Of a stretch of 64,000 nucleotides of DNA, positions 44,778 through 55,481 are shown in pieces; within the stretch, counting starts at the first letter, position 1, and each line of letters opens with the position of its first letter. The notes under the pieces are model-generated. The model was not told the DNA's origin. It ran no database searches and saw nothing but the letters and a program-made list of their open reading frames with translations. The position numbers and the translations under genes were made by a program. Origin of the DNA: Pseudoalteromonas piratica (GTDB taxonomy: Bacteria > Pseudomonadota > Gammaproteobacteria > Enterobacterales > Alteromonadaceae); contig NZ_CP009889.1 of the NCBI RefSeq assembly GCF_000788395.1, forward strand, positions 1,426,001-1,490,000, given 5' to 3'.

Positions 44778-45359
44778 AACTATTGCCTTTAGTTGTTGTG
44801 AAGTTGCGCAAATGATTAACAAACCATTTACACCCAACAAAAAAGCAGAATAATGACAGCGATGTCAATTTTAAATTTAATGTAAATGAATGAAAATAAG
44901 TATAAAAACTGGCATGTAAAAGCCTTTTTACAAAGACGGCTAAATCAAAATTGTACCTATAAAAGGGTTTCAAGCAGAGAGCAAATACTCTACAACAAGA
45001 AATGTAAATATTATGTTACCGCCATTTATAACCTAACAATCTTTTACATAACTTTTTGCTATAAAAATTAGAACTTATCTGGCTGTTAATCACTATTTTT
45101 GCTTTCGTACATTACTTTGATGATTTAGAAAGCCAGAGCCTCAATCTCACAGCTATTTTGTAAATTGAAATAATTAGTAAAGCGCAGGTCAACGCACATC
45201 AATCAAACAATGAAATGTTAACTTGAGTCTTAGTTAATTCTCTTAAGCCACTCAATTTCGCCGCTAACAACCCTATCTAACCGTTTTTCATTTTTTGACA
45301 ATTTAGTTTTAAAGAATAATTAAGATGGAACCATCAACAGGAAGCAAACAGAGGTTGTT
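44778..45359. other. Gene-free stretch between divergent protease and RDD genes
   Basis: This 582-base AT-rich gap presumably holds the protease promoter on the minus strand and the RDD promoter near 45295. Short frames such as 44886-45071 have no ribosome site or recognisable product. I see no repeat or RNA gene. Confidence 0.4.
45295..45322 (+). promoter_or_regulatory. Candidate sigma70 promoter of the RDD gene
   Basis: A perfect -35 TTGACA (45295-45300) is followed after 16 bases by TAATTA (45317-45322), about 37 bases before the ATG. The -10 match is moderate. Confidence 0.4.
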
Positions 45360-45812
45360 ATGACAGATACTTATTATCAAACAGTGCAAAGTCACGTTGA
45401 ATACTCAGGTTTTTTAAGACGTTTTACAGCGCTTATTATTGATGGCTTATTATTTTCATTAGTTGTTAGCGCATTCGCATTTACTTTTTTTGACGATTAC
45501 CTGTCATGGAGCCCTGTTAACTTTTTCGGTTTCAAGGAATTTATGAATCATGAAATCTTACCTTTTGTTTTAACGGTAATGTTCTGGGTATATAAAGCAG
45601 CTACCCCAGGTAAAATGGCAGTCGATAGCAAAGTCATTGACGCTGAAACAGGCGCGAAGCCCAGTGTTGGACAAAGTATTGTTCGTTATATTGGCTACTA
45701 CATTTCCGCTTTACCACTTGGTTTAGGCTTTATTTGGGCAGCCATTGATGAAAAAAATCGTACATGGCACGACTTAATAGCAGGCACCGTAGTGGTGAAA
45801 GATACACACTAA
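45360..45812 (+). CDS. RDD-family membrane protein
   Basis: The 150-residue protein shows the RDD pattern: GFLRRFTALIIDGLLFSLV with Arg then Asp in the first membrane segment, a second segment near residues 60-80, KAATPGKMAVDSKVID, and a final segment before ending with DEKNRTWHDLIAGTVVV. The family is widespread; its function is unclear, with ion or solute transport suggested for some members. It is a single-gene unit with its own promoter and terminator. Confidence 0.9.
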   Translation: MTDTYYQTVQSHVEYSGFLRRFTALIIDGLLFSLVVSAFAFTFFDDYLSWSPVNFFGFKEFMNHEILPFVLTVMFWVYKAATPGKMAVDSKVIDAETGAKPSVGQSIVRYIGYYISALPLGLGFIWAAIDEKNRTWHDLIAGTVVVKDTH

Positions 45813-45838
45813 CCTTATCGACATTTCTTCCTGATTTT

Positions 45839-45862
45839 AGCCCGCGTTATGCGGGCTTTTTT
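45839..45862 (+). terminator. Terminator after the RDD gene
   Basis: AGCCCGC (45839-45845) pairs with GCGGGCT (45851-45857) and is followed by a run of T. It overlaps the last codons of the converging LysR gene. Confidence 0.88.
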
Positions 45863-46722
45863 ATGTTCTCTTGTAAAAAGCGGATAAATAAGTCGAGTTT
45901 GGACGGTAATGCGCGATTGTGACCATAAAGAGCCCAAATCCCTTCTTCTTTATCGCGATAGCTTGGTAATACCTCAACTAAATCGCCGCATTTTAGTGCC
46001 TCTCCCACATAATAGTCAGGTAATTGAGCCAGGCCTAATCCACTGATTGCAGCATCTAATAAGCTCACTCCAGAGTTACATTTTAGTCGGCCTGTGACGC
46101 GCAAATTACGTGCTTTTCCTTGATATAAAAATCGCCAATAGTTATTACTACCCACTAAACACTGATGCAGGTTTAATTCTGAGAGGGTGTGGGGTTCGCC
46201 ATATTTTTCAATGTATTTAGGACTCGCACAGACAAACATTTGCCGCGTCGCTAACTTTTTAGCAATTAGATTGGAATCACTTAAGTGACCTAGACGTATC
46301 GCGATATCAATACCGCCGTCAATTAAGTCGAGTTTTTGATTTGTCAGGATCAGGTCGATTTCAATATTTGCATGCAATGCTAAAAAGGCATTTACCAGTG
46401 GCGCAATATAACGCTCGCCATAAGTGACCGGCGCGGTAACTCTAATTTGCCCAGCAATGCCATGTTGAATATTGCTCACATTAAGCTCGGCTTGAGCGAG
46501 GCCTTCGACTAACGGCTTACAATCATAATAGAATTGCTGACCCATTTCCGTGAGTGAAACTTTTCGTGTTGTGCGTTTAAGTAGTTTTACACCAAGGCGT
46601 TGCTCCAGCGCATTAACCTTGCGACTAACATAAACGACTGATACGCCTTGTTTACTTGCTGCTGCAGTAAAGCTCTGTGTTTCTGCTACTGCAACAAATT
46701 CACTCACGCCTGCCCAGTCCAT
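45847..46722 (-). CDS. LysR-family transcriptional regulator
   Basis: The 291-residue protein has an N-terminal winged HTH (FVAVAETQSFTAAASKQGVS, VSRKVNALEQRLGVKLL) and a C-terminal periplasmic-binding-protein-like effector domain (about 90-290) as in the CrgA/YafC-type group. It is divergent from the glutathione-dependent formaldehyde dehydrogenase gene, with 265 bases between, and is therefore the likely regulator of the formaldehyde genes, as seen for frm/adhC loci in many proteobacteria. Confidence 0.93.
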   Translation of the reverse strand: MDWAGVSEFVAVAETQSFTAAASKQGVSVVYVSRKVNALEQRLGVKLLKRTTRKVSLTEMGQQFYYDCKPLVEGLAQAELNVSNIQHGIAGQIRVTAPVTYGERYIAPLVNAFLALHANIEIDLILTNQKLDLIDGGIDIAIRLGHLSDSNLIAKKLATRQMFVCASPKYIEKYGEPHTLSELNLHQCLVGSNNYWRFLYQGKARNLRVTGRLKCNSGVSLLDAAISGLGLAQLPDYYVGEALKCGDLVEVLPSYRDKEEGIWALYGHNRALPSKLDLFIRFLQENIKKPA

Positions 46723-46948
46723 TTCACACCTTCAATTTCGTATTAATTAAATCCAATTATTACATATATGAAATAATAATTTTCAAATTAATATGATTAT
46801 CTTTTATTAAGAAATAAATAAACTAGATTAAACAATGTTTATTCATCAAGGTATAAAACGGTAATACTTGTGAAAAGTAGCAAATCACAGGTTAGTTTTA
46901 ATCTTGTATGAAATTAGATTAATGTAACAAATGAACTAGCCTTAGTAG

Positions 46949-48136
<1,188 letters not shown>

Positions 48137-48218
48137 CCTGCGATAAAGGTTTTTCTATTTTCACAACAATTTTGTTCAAGCGCCTTACTCAAATTAGGCG
48201 CTTTTATAAGGGTTCAAT

Positions 48219-49058
48219 ATGTCTTTAGAAGTGTTAAGTAAAGCAAAAGTATGTGGTGGTTGGCATAAACAATATAGCCATTCATCTTCTCGTTTGAACT
48301 GTGATATGCGCTTTGCGATATTTTTACCGCCCAATGCAACAGCAGATACGCCCGTACCGGTGCTTTATTGGCTATCAGGGCTAACCTGTACTGATGAAAA
48401 CTTTATGCAAAAAGCAGGTGCCTTTGCCAAAGCTGCAGAACTTGGTATTGCCATTGTCGCACCCGATACAAGCCCACGTGGTGATGATGTGGCCGATGAT
48501 GACGGTTACGATCTCGGAAAAGGAGCAGGGTTTTATCTTAATGCGACACAAGCACCTTGGTCAGCCAACTATCATATGTATGATTACATTGTGGATGAAT
48601 TGCCAACACTCATTGAACAGCATTTTCCTGTAACGAAAGTTAAATCTATTTCTGGTCACAGTATGGGCGGCCATGGGGCACTTACCATTGGCCTTAAAAA
48701 CCAAAATAGCTATCGTGCTATCTCAGCATTTAGCCCAATTACTAACCCAATTAATTGTCCTTGGGGGCAAAAAGCATTTACGCATTACTTAGGCTCAAAT
48801 AAAGAGTTATGGCTTGATTATGATGCCTGTGAGCTGCTTAAAATGCAGGCTTCAAGCTTACCGATTTTAGTTGACCAAGGTGATGCAGATGGCTTTTTAG
48901 CTGAACAACTAAAACCGGAAAACCTGCTCGATGCGGCAAAACAAAGTAATACTGAAATAACCTTGCGCATGCAACCTGGTTACGATCACAGCTATTACTT
49001 TATTCAATCATTCATTAATGAGCATCTTGATTTTCACAGCACGCATTTATTTTCCTAG
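48219..49058 (+). CDS. fghA: S-formylglutathione hydrolase
   Basis: The 279-residue esterase-D family enzyme has VLYWLSGLTCTDENF, DTSPRGDDVADDDGYDLG, the nucleophile in SGHSMGGHGAL and a C-terminal PGYDHSYYFI with the catalytic His. It cleaves S-formylglutathione to formate and glutathione in the cytoplasm. It lies 82 bases behind the dehydrogenase on the same strand, giving the two-step glutathione-dependent formaldehyde detoxification pathway. Confidence 0.96.
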   Translation: MSLEVLSKAKVCGGWHKQYSHSSSRLNCDMRFAIFLPPNATADTPVPVLYWLSGLTCTDENFMQKAGAFAKAAELGIAIVAPDTSPRGDDVADDDGYDLGKGAGFYLNATQAPWSANYHMYDYIVDELPTLIEQHFPVTKVKSISGHSMGGHGALTIGLKNQNSYRAISAFSPITNPINCPWGQKAFTHYLGSNKELWLDYDACELLKMQASSLPILVDQGDADGFLAEQLKPENLLDAAKQSNTEITLRMQPGYDHSYYFIQSFINEHLDFHSTHLFS

Positions 49059-49108
49059 TCTTCAATTGCAGGACTTTGATACTGAAAAGGACTAATAAGA
49101 AATGCAGT

Positions 49109-49140
49109 AAAGCTGGTTTAACACTGCTTAAACCAGCTTT
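49109..49140. terminator. Bidirectional terminator between fghA and a membrane-protein gene
   Basis: A perfect 13-base stem (49109-49121 with 49128-49140) with a six-base loop lies between converging genes. Confidence 0.85.
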
Positions 49141-49143
49141 ATG

Positions 49144-49737
49144 TTAATAGGCTAGACTAGCTTTTTTTGAGGGGTTATAACGACGCAGCTTTTCACCAAA
49201 TTGAGGAAAAAACATCAACACAACCAACAATGCATCGTTAAATAAAATGGTTGCGGTATAAATCATAGCAAGCCCTTCACTCTCACTATCGCCTATCATC
49301 ATGTAATAACCATTTATTAAAAAATGCGCTGCACCATTGCACAGCAAAATTATCACCATAATATCAGCTGTTGCTACAAACTTACTCGCGGAACGACATA
49401 AACGTTGCATTACCAGAAGGACCAAGATTGCAGTGATACTGTCTAATAATGTGTAACTTATCGACACTGCTCGATAATCGAATTGCTGATCAAAAAAACG
49501 ATAGAAATCGTAAAAGCTAGCGATCAACAAATCTGTTGCAGCATAAGAAAGAGCGACAATCGTTATGCATAAGGTAATAAAATTTGGTAGCTGACCTTTA
49601 AAACACCTTATAATTGCAATCACAGATGCCAGTAACATCAGCCAAGAAATGACAGCAGCTATTTGACTACCAAATGCGACAAAACTTTCACCAACCCGAA
49701 AAACTGACCAATACCAGTCAACAAAAGAATCATACAT
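49144..49737 (-). CDS. Polytopic membrane protein of unknown function
   Basis: The 197-residue protein has about five or six hydrophobic segments (near 20-42, 50-75, 88-110, 120-142 and 152-175) and a short basic C-terminal tail (RRYNPSKKASLAY). I recognise no family. Its start lies five bases after the stop of a 39-codon membrane protein gene on the same strand, so the two are probably a unit. Confidence 0.65.
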   Translation of the reverse strand: MYDSFVDWYWSVFRVGESFVAFGSQIAAVISWLMLLASVIAIIRCFKGQLPNFITLCITIVALSYAATDLLIASFYDFYRFFDQQFDYRAVSISYTLLDSITAILVLLVMQRLCRSASKFVATADIMVIILLCNGAAHFLINGYYMMIGDSESEGLAMIYTATILFNDALLVVLMFFPQFGEKLRRYNPSKKASLAY

Positions 49738-49742
49738 AGGCG

Positions 49743-49862
49743 TTATTCAGCATCACTTTTTTGCCATTTAGGCCGAGTAGTAAACATCACAAACGCAATG
49801 TACCAAGCAAAAAAAGCTAACACGAACATCACAAGTAATGCGGGACTAAACGACTCTGACAT
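49743..49862 (-). CDS. 39-residue single-span membrane protein
   Basis: The frame ATG 49862 to TAA 49743 encodes a short protein starting MSESFSPALLVMF. It has one hydrophobic segment of about 22 residues, with aromatic residues at its end, and a basic/polar tail TTRPKWQKSDAE. Such positive-inside small proteins often accompany larger membrane partners. The stop is five bases before the start of the polytopic protein at 49737, which supports a real, coupled gene. No recognised family. Confidence 0.5.
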   Translation of the reverse strand: MSESFSPALLVMFVLAFFAWYIAFVMFTTRPKWQKSDAE

Positions 49863-50073
49863 AAAATTAGACACTCACTTTAAAATAACAAAAACGCATT
49901 CTAACATTGGCTGAAAAGGTTAGCTGCCCCTGTTTGTAAACGAAGTTATCAGCAGACTTCACACTCTTCAGTTGATGATAAAAAGAAAGCGATGATAAGG
50001 TTTAAAAAGCCTTAGCGCTCTATGCTGTAATTTTAGATGTATTACAAAATAACGAATTTTGTCCAATACAGGT

Positions 50074-50265
50074 TTAACTTTTAAAACAGGACTGATGACA
50101 CAAAACAAAAGGCGCTAAGAAGTTGTTCGAGCTAACACGCTTTAACGTATTTTCTAATAGGCTCGAGTCATTGATTAAATTTAAAAATTGTTTGGGATGC
50201 TCAGTACGAGAGAGTGGCCAGAGTCTCGTGCCTGAACCACCCGCAAGAATAACCGGTAGGATCAT
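50074..50265 (-). pseudogene. N-terminal remnant of mannose-1-phosphate guanylyltransferase
   Basis: The first 56 or so residues match ManC/AlgA-type GDP-mannose pyrophosphorylase: [15 protein letters not shown] nucleotide-binding loop followed by PKQFLNL. The frame then leaves the family after VLCHQ and stops at 63 residues. Complete enzymes have about 470 residues, so the product cannot be active. No other part of the gene is nearby. It marks a deletion or rearrangement of a former polysaccharide locus. Confidence 0.8.
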
Positions 50266-50371
50266 ATGCTGCGATAGTGGAGGTATTAAACACCGTGTAA
50301 TTCTATCACTTCAACGACCATTAGGTAACTTGATATAAAGTGATGAAGATTAACGTGAAGCCATTACACCA

Positions 50372-51001
50372 CTATCTACCTGCAAAACCACCACAAGCCA
50401 CTTCATATCGCGTGTTATTGAACACCTCGGCTGTTTGCTGATGATCGTTAAATACGCTCACGCATAGCCCCGAGTTGTCACTCTGAGCTGCTAAGGTATA
50501 TTTAAACCCCGTTTTTATTTCCAGCATTTCATCAATCATAAACAACAAGGGTAATTTTTCTGGTGCATTTGCATTAATAAAATTTCGCTGACAAGTAATT
50601 TGCCAAGTTCGCTTTAAGCTTGAATTGATTGCTTCATTAAGATGACAAGAAGTCGCCGGCATATGATGTAAAAATCGACCAAATGCCTTCTTACAAAAAT
50701 GGGTGTATTCTTTGGTATCTAAAATAAACGCATGCCATGCGACATCAACAACTTTTGATGGCATAGCAACAAATTGACCCTTAGCTAAATTACAGAGCAG
50801 GAAATACTCTTTTAGTCCTGCTAAAACAAGCTCACATTGTTCATCGGAGAGATGCTCAAAACGCTCTCGCAAGGACGAGGTTATACTGTCAGGTAAGCAA
50901 GCATTTTCAATAAACGCGTGTTGGTCACTTTTATAACTAATCGCAAAAAATAAAACAGTTATAATTATCAGCAACATACTAAAAATTATAAACACAGACA
51001 T
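50372..51001 (-). CDS. Membrane-anchored glycine-rich-domain-type protein
   Basis: The 209-residue protein has one N-terminal membrane helix (about 3-20). The core pattern VVDVAWHAFILDTKEYTHFC followed by GRFLHHMP is shared with glycine-rich domain-containing proteins, and it ends with a short Cys-Gly-Gly tail (ACGGFAGR). Function unknown. A gap of 240 bases separates it from the next gene on the same strand. Confidence 0.65.
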   Translation of the reverse strand: MSVFIIFSMLLIIITVLFFAISYKSDQHAFIENACLPDSITSSLRERFEHLSDEQCELVLAGLKEYFLLCNLAKGQFVAMPSKVVDVAWHAFILDTKEYTHFCKKAFGRFLHHMPATSCHLNEAINSSLKRTWQITCQRNFINANAPEKLPLLFMIDEMLEIKTGFKYTLAAQSDNSGLCVSVFNDHQQTAEVFNNTRYEVACGGFAGR

Positions 51002-51242
51002 AACGCCTCAAATACTACGAAAGATTTAGTAGCAAATATATTAACTTAGTTAATCAGAAAAGTAACATAAAATTTACTTTTTAATTGTAATCAACTTTTT
51101 ACAATTCGTTTTCTTTTGAAAACAGGCGCTTAAAAATTTTGTGTGTGCTATATGAAATTCGTTACGGTAACCTTTTTAAGACCCTGTAAAGACCTTATTT
51201 TTAAGGCTCTGTGGAAAAGGTAATGTGCTTTAAACTTGTTTG

Positions 51243-51551
51243 CTAGGAAGGTTTTGCGGCATCGCATTGCCAACAAAAATCAAACGCCGCACCATTTTGT
51301 TCATCGCAATTTTTGCAATGCCAATCAGGTTGCTGCTCTTGTGACATAATATTTGCGACAATTTCTTTCGCTTGCTCAAGTTGAAATTCAGAGGTCACCC
51401 AGAGTTCTGGCCAAGTTTCAAAACATGGGATCTCCCCTCGCCCGCCTGCAGAGAACTGATTTTTAATGTACGTTTTAATACCTGCACTTTGTAGCGCAGC
51501 CTCCATGTTCATTACCAGCGTTAAATTTTCATGAGTATAAACAAGTGTCAT
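51243..51551 (-). CDS. DUF2007 domain protein with C-terminal zinc ribbon
   Basis: The 102-residue protein has an N-terminal DUF2007-type domain (about 1-68; MTLVYTHENLTLVMNMEAAL cut to its core, ending ELWVTSEFQLEQAKEIV) and a C-terminal zinc ribbon with CKNC and CWQC pairs. Domains of this kind are described as putative signal-transducing or regulatory; no direct role is known. Confidence 0.8.
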   Translation of the reverse strand: MTLVYTHENLTLVMNMEAALQSAGIKTYIKNQFSAGGRGEIPCFETWPELWVTSEFQLEQAKEIVANIMSQEQQPDWHCKNCDEQNGAAFDFCWQCDAAKPS

Positions 51552-51755
51552 TAAAATCTCTTTACATCAGTAGATTACGTATTAACAATATCCAATATGT
51601 GGTAATAAGTATATTCCTTATAATACTGAGTTTGGCATGTCTTAACTGAGCTTTGCTTATTTTAGTCAAGCAAAAGATACAACGAACTGATAAGGGTATC
51701 ACCTTTAGGCGCATGTTGATCTTTAACTAACATATCACCTTCTGAGAATATTAAA

Positions 51756-52073
51756 ATGACCTATGAACAGGCCTTAAGCCAACTCATTACCTACGGCGAG
51801 CAAATTGACCATGCTTACCTTATTTTAGCAAAACAGCCAGCCATCAATGTATTACCACTAAGAGCAACAAAACAGCACTTGAAAAATGTGCTTAATAAAT
51901 TTCTTAGTAATGACATTGATGACGATGATTTAACCCTTTGGGCTGCTATTATTGATAATCAGCAAGCGATTGACTCACATGAAATTGAAGACTTTTTATA
52001 CGCTTTAACTAACAGCGAATTAATGGGAGAAATATCGCAAACGTCAATTCAAAAAATGATTAAGTTACTTTAA
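51756..52073 (+). CDS. Small acidic protein of unknown function
   Basis: This 105-residue, mostly helical protein has an acidic cluster (NDIDDDDL, about residues 51-58) and no signal peptide or membrane segment. I do not recognise it. It precedes two small genes on the same strand by 130 bases. Confidence 0.5.
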   Translation: MTYEQALSQLITYGEQIDHAYLILAKQPAINVLPLRATKQHLKNVLNKFLSNDIDDDDLTLWAAIIDNQQAIDSHEIEDFLYALTNSELMGEISQTSIQKMIKLL

Positions 52074-52205
52074 TGGCTAAATAATTTGATTTAGATTAGG
52101 CTCTGTTTATGTTTATTGCTATTTTCAGCAAAGATCCAAAAACCCTATATTGTTATGGCACAAAACCCGATAAACTTAAGCAATCAACCATCATAAATTA
52201 TAGCG

Positions 52206-52433
52206 ATGCGAAGCAAGGCACAAATCAAGAGTGAATTGATCACAATTCCCATTCTGTTAGTGGCCATTATATTGGTAATAGCAGGTCACTTTATAATGAA
52301 GCCTATTTTCTATGATAAAGCGTGGGCTGAGTACAGTTTAGCGGCATTACCCTTTTTAATGTTTGCCCTTGTTATTGTGGCATTCAAATTGGCGCTGAAG
52401 AATGAACAAACATCCGAGCATGAAAACGATTAA
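52206..52433 (+). CDS. Small two-span membrane protein
   Basis: The 75-residue protein has two hydrophobic segments (about 12-32 and 44-63) and a charged C-terminal tail. Three bases separate it from the alkylation-repair-like gene, so they are co-transcribed. No recognised family. Confidence 0.6.
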   Translation: MRSKAQIKSELITIPILLVAIILVIAGHFIMKPIFYDKAWAEYSLAALPFLMFALVIVAFKLALKNEQTSEHEND

Positions 52434-52436
52434 CGT

Positions 52437-53297
52437 ATGAATACACTGCCTTCGTTCACAGCACCAACCATACCCGATGCACCCCGTTCTATCGCAAAAG
52501 GCAGCTCGTTGGCTGATTTGCTCAATGAGAACGCAATTTACTACCTAGCACGAAATATTGAACTCGTGCACACTGACTTTAACAGCACTGAATTTATCAA
52601 AGCCTGTCTGCAAGCGCCGAACGAACTCGCATTAATGGCCAAAGGTCAGTTTGTTGCTAAGCAGCTGCATCAATTTTTGCCTAAGCATTATGCAACCAGT
52701 ATTGAAATACTGAGTAAAACACTGATTGACTGTGACGAAACATCCGAAGAATTTGGCCTTGCCGGTTTTTTCTATCTGCCTCACAGTTTTTATATTGCCA
52801 ACTACGGTCGCGATGCTAAATACAATGATGGCGTTGACCCGTTTGATATTTCGATGCAAGCACAGTACACCTTAACGCAACGATTTAGCGCTGAGTTTTG
52901 TATTCGCCCATACTTAATTGAACAACAAGGGCGAACACTTGAAACACTGCAAGATTGGCAGTTTGATGCAAATCGTCATATTCGTCGCTTAGTTTCAGAA
53001 GGCACGCGGCCCAAACTGCCATGGGGAAAACGACTACCAGCTATCATTAAGGATCCCTCACCGATTATTCCCTTACTTACGCATTTAAAAGATGATTCAA
53101 GTTTGTATGTACGCCGTAGCGTAGCGAACAGCTTAGGTGATATCGCAAAAGATCACCCTGATTTGGTATTTGACTTGCTCGAATCGTGGGTAAATGCTGC
53201 AAACGACGATGTTAAATGGCTGATCCGCCATGCGGTTCGTTATTACGCAAAAAAACAACACCATCGCGCACTGGCATTGCGTGTTTTAGCAAAGTAA
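52437..53297 (+). CDS. HEAT-repeat DNA alkylation repair-like protein
   Basis: The 286-residue helical protein has the C-terminal HEAT-type repeats of the AlkC/AlkD group, notably SLYVRRSVANSLGDIAKDHP and DDVKWLIRHAVRYYAKK. Members remove alkylated bases from DNA; related paralogues have lost catalysis. The N-terminal half is less conserved. The catalytic state cannot be judged from the residues I can place. It follows a small membrane protein gene in an operon-like arrangement. Confidence 0.75.
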   Translation: MNTLPSFTAPTIPDAPRSIAKGSSLADLLNENAIYYLARNIELVHTDFNSTEFIKACLQAPNELALMAKGQFVAKQLHQFLPKHYATSIEILSKTLIDCDETSEEFGLAGFFYLPHSFYIANYGRDAKYNDGVDPFDISMQAQYTLTQRFSAEFCIRPYLIEQQGRTLETLQDWQFDANRHIRRLVSEGTRPKLPWGKRLPAIIKDPSPIIPLLTHLKDDSSLYVRRSVANSLGDIAKDHPDLVFDLLESWVNAANDDVKWLIRHAVRYYAKKQHHRALALRVLAK

Positions 53298-53455
53298 ATA
53301 AGCATGTGCTTTTCTCAAAAGCACATCTTTCTACGCTGACAAAATAAATACACAGCAACCACTTCTTTGCCATTTATTGACTATACTTTACACAGAAATT
53401 AACGCGAAAGCGTGACACGCAGTTAACTAAATAAGCGTTTGTAAAGTGGATTTCA

Positions 53456-55468
53456 ATGTCAAACAAAGGTACACCTAGTTTATTATTTTCTGTGTTGCTA
53501 GTATCACTGAGTGCACACAGTGATGAGGCAGATTTCTATAACCTTAAGCTGCAAGATTTACTCTCAATAAAAATTGCAACTAGCACCCTGACTGAAAAAG
53601 ATATCTCTACAATTCCTGCACCCGTTACTATTTTTACACGCGACGAAATTGAATCCATTGGCGTGCGTTTTTTACATGAAATTCTTGAGTATGTACCTGG
53701 ATATCAAGTTACGCGTTACAGTAATTATCCTTATGAATATTCAGCTTCCTCTCGCGGATTAACCTTTGGTGCATCTTCTAAAAAAATTCTCTTTTTGCTG
53801 GATGGCCATAAAGTTAATGATCCTCGCTCAGGTAATGCCGCATTGCTTGCTAACTTTTCGCTACACCATGTTGAACGTTTAGAGATTATTCGCGGCCCGG
53901 GGTCATCAATTTATGGCAGTAATGCGTTTACCGGTGTCATAAACATTATCACCCGTAAAAATGATAAAGAGGTGAGTATTGCAACAGGAAATGAAATTAA
54001 CTATAACTTGTTTGCCGCTTATACCTATGTCATTGATGATTACTCTCTCAATATTCAAGCCAATAAAGTTAAAAGCCGAGGAGATGATTACCAAATTAAG
54101 GACGTATTTAGCGGACAACCATTTAACACAGATGACCCGTTTGACTTGTCTTCTTTGCAGCTTGCCTTAAGTAACGAGCGCAGCCGCTATCAATTGCACT
54201 ATCGCGAAATTGATATGGCGAATTTTTACCATACAGCCAGAACCAGCAATCAATACAATTTTTCAACGCACAATGCGCTTTTTCTTTTTACCGAGCAAGA
54301 CCTCAACGTGTTTAATAGTGTTACATCAACGCTTTCTGTCGATTACTTAAAAACAGAGCTCGTTAACGGAAATCAAAGCTCTGCCGCAGGCGCATTTTCA
54401 GGTGTCAGTCGTCCAGAAAGCACCGCACCTTTGCACGGCTATGGCGTGTTAGAGGCATACCGCATTCTGACGGCATTTAATAATGATTGGCGCATCAACC
54501 AAACCTATGAAATGCAATTTGGCATTGAATGGCAATACAATAAAGAATCTCGCGCTGAGGGTTTTACAAACTTCGACCTTTCAGCAATTTTATCTAGGCA
54601 ATTTCCTGTCGATTACTACCCTGACCTTGATTACAAAATCAAAGTGGGTGGTGAACAATCACAACCTTTTTACGGTGCTTATGTGCAACTACAAGGAGAT
54701 ATGGGCAAAATCAATTGGATCTTAGGCGGCAGACTAGATGAATACCCTGATCTTGAATCACAATTTACCCCGCGATTAGGCTTGGTTTATCTAGCAGATA
54801 ATAACTGGCAACTAAAATTACTGTATGGTGAAGCATTTCGTGCCCCTGAGCTAAGCGAATTAACATTGTTTAGTGGCATTAGTCGCTCAGGAAATGCCGA
54901 ACTTGACAGTGAAAGAATTAAAACAACGGACTTGATTGCGCAATACACTGGTGAAGATCTATGGTTCTCATTGGATGTTTTTTACAACACGTTTGAAAAC
55001 CCCATCATTAGTGGTTTTGTTAATGGGTTAAATGGGCAAGTGAATGGCGACAGTGAATACGGCCATGGCATCGAAGCAGAGTTAGTCTGGCAAATAGCTA
55101 ACAATACCCGTTTACGTACCACTGCGACTCACTTTAGTAAATTGCCTCAATCGGCATTTAAAGACTCTAAAACCCTTGCAAGTGTGCAATTGGATCACCG
55201 CTTTGAAGCCCTACAAGTGGGTATTTCTGGCACTTTCCGTTCGTCACGACAAACGCCTATTAGCACAACTCAAACAAAGGAAATTGATGCATTTTGGTAC
55301 TGGCGCAGTTTTATGCGCTATAACTTAAACAACAATGTTTCTTTAAGCCTGAGTATTAACAATTTGTTTGACGAGAGATTTTATAACCCATCTATCACTT
55401 CTTCACTTTCCGATGGTATTCCATTAAAAGGGCGAAATGGCAGCGTAACATTGCAATGGACATTTTAA
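53456..55468 (+). CDS. TonB-dependent outer-membrane receptor
   Basis: The 670-residue protein has a signal peptide (to about residue 22), a plug domain (about 45-160, with PAPVTIFTRDEIESIGVRFL cut to its core, LDGHKVNDPRSG, RLEIIRGPGSSIYGSNAFTGVINI) and a beta-barrel ending in the aromatic residue of VTLQWTF. It imports a bulky nutrient, for example an iron chelate, vitamin or oligomer; the ligand is not predictable. The histidine kinase gene starts 13 bases downstream, so receptor and kinase are probably co-expressed. Confidence 0.94.
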   Translation: MSNKGTPSLLFSVLLVSLSAHSDEADFYNLKLQDLLSIKIATSTLTEKDISTIPAPVTIFTRDEIESIGVRFLHEILEYVPGYQVTRYSNYPYEYSASSRGLTFGASSKKILFLLDGHKVNDPRSGNAALLANFSLHHVERLEIIRGPGSSIYGSNAFTGVINIITRKNDKEVSIATGNEINYNLFAAYTYVIDDYSLNIQANKVKSRGDDYQIKDVFSGQPFNTDDPFDLSSLQLALSNERSRYQLHYREIDMANFYHTARTSNQYNFSTHNALFLFTEQDLNVFNSVTSTLSVDYLKTELVNGNQSSAAGAFSGVSRPESTAPLHGYGVLEAYRILTAFNNDWRINQTYEMQFGIEWQYNKESRAEGFTNFDLSAILSRQFPVDYYPDLDYKIKVGGEQSQPFYGAYVQLQGDMGKINWILGGRLDEYPDLESQFTPRLGLVYLADNNWQLKLLYGEAFRAPELSELTLFSGISRSGNAELDSERIKTTDLIAQYTGEDLWFSLDVFYNTFENPIISGFVNGLNGQVNGDSEYGHGIEAELVWQIANNTRLRTTATHFSKLPQSAFKDSKTLASVQLDHRFEALQVGISGTFRSSRQTPISTTQTKEIDAFWYWRSFMRYNLNNNVSLSLSINNLFDERFYNPSITSSLSDGIPLKGRNGSVTLQWTF

Positions 55469-55481
55469 TTAAGGAAGCAAT

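Noticed and set aside
50123..50338. A 71-codon plus-strand frame
   Set aside because: It is the complement of the manC remnant and has no features of its own.
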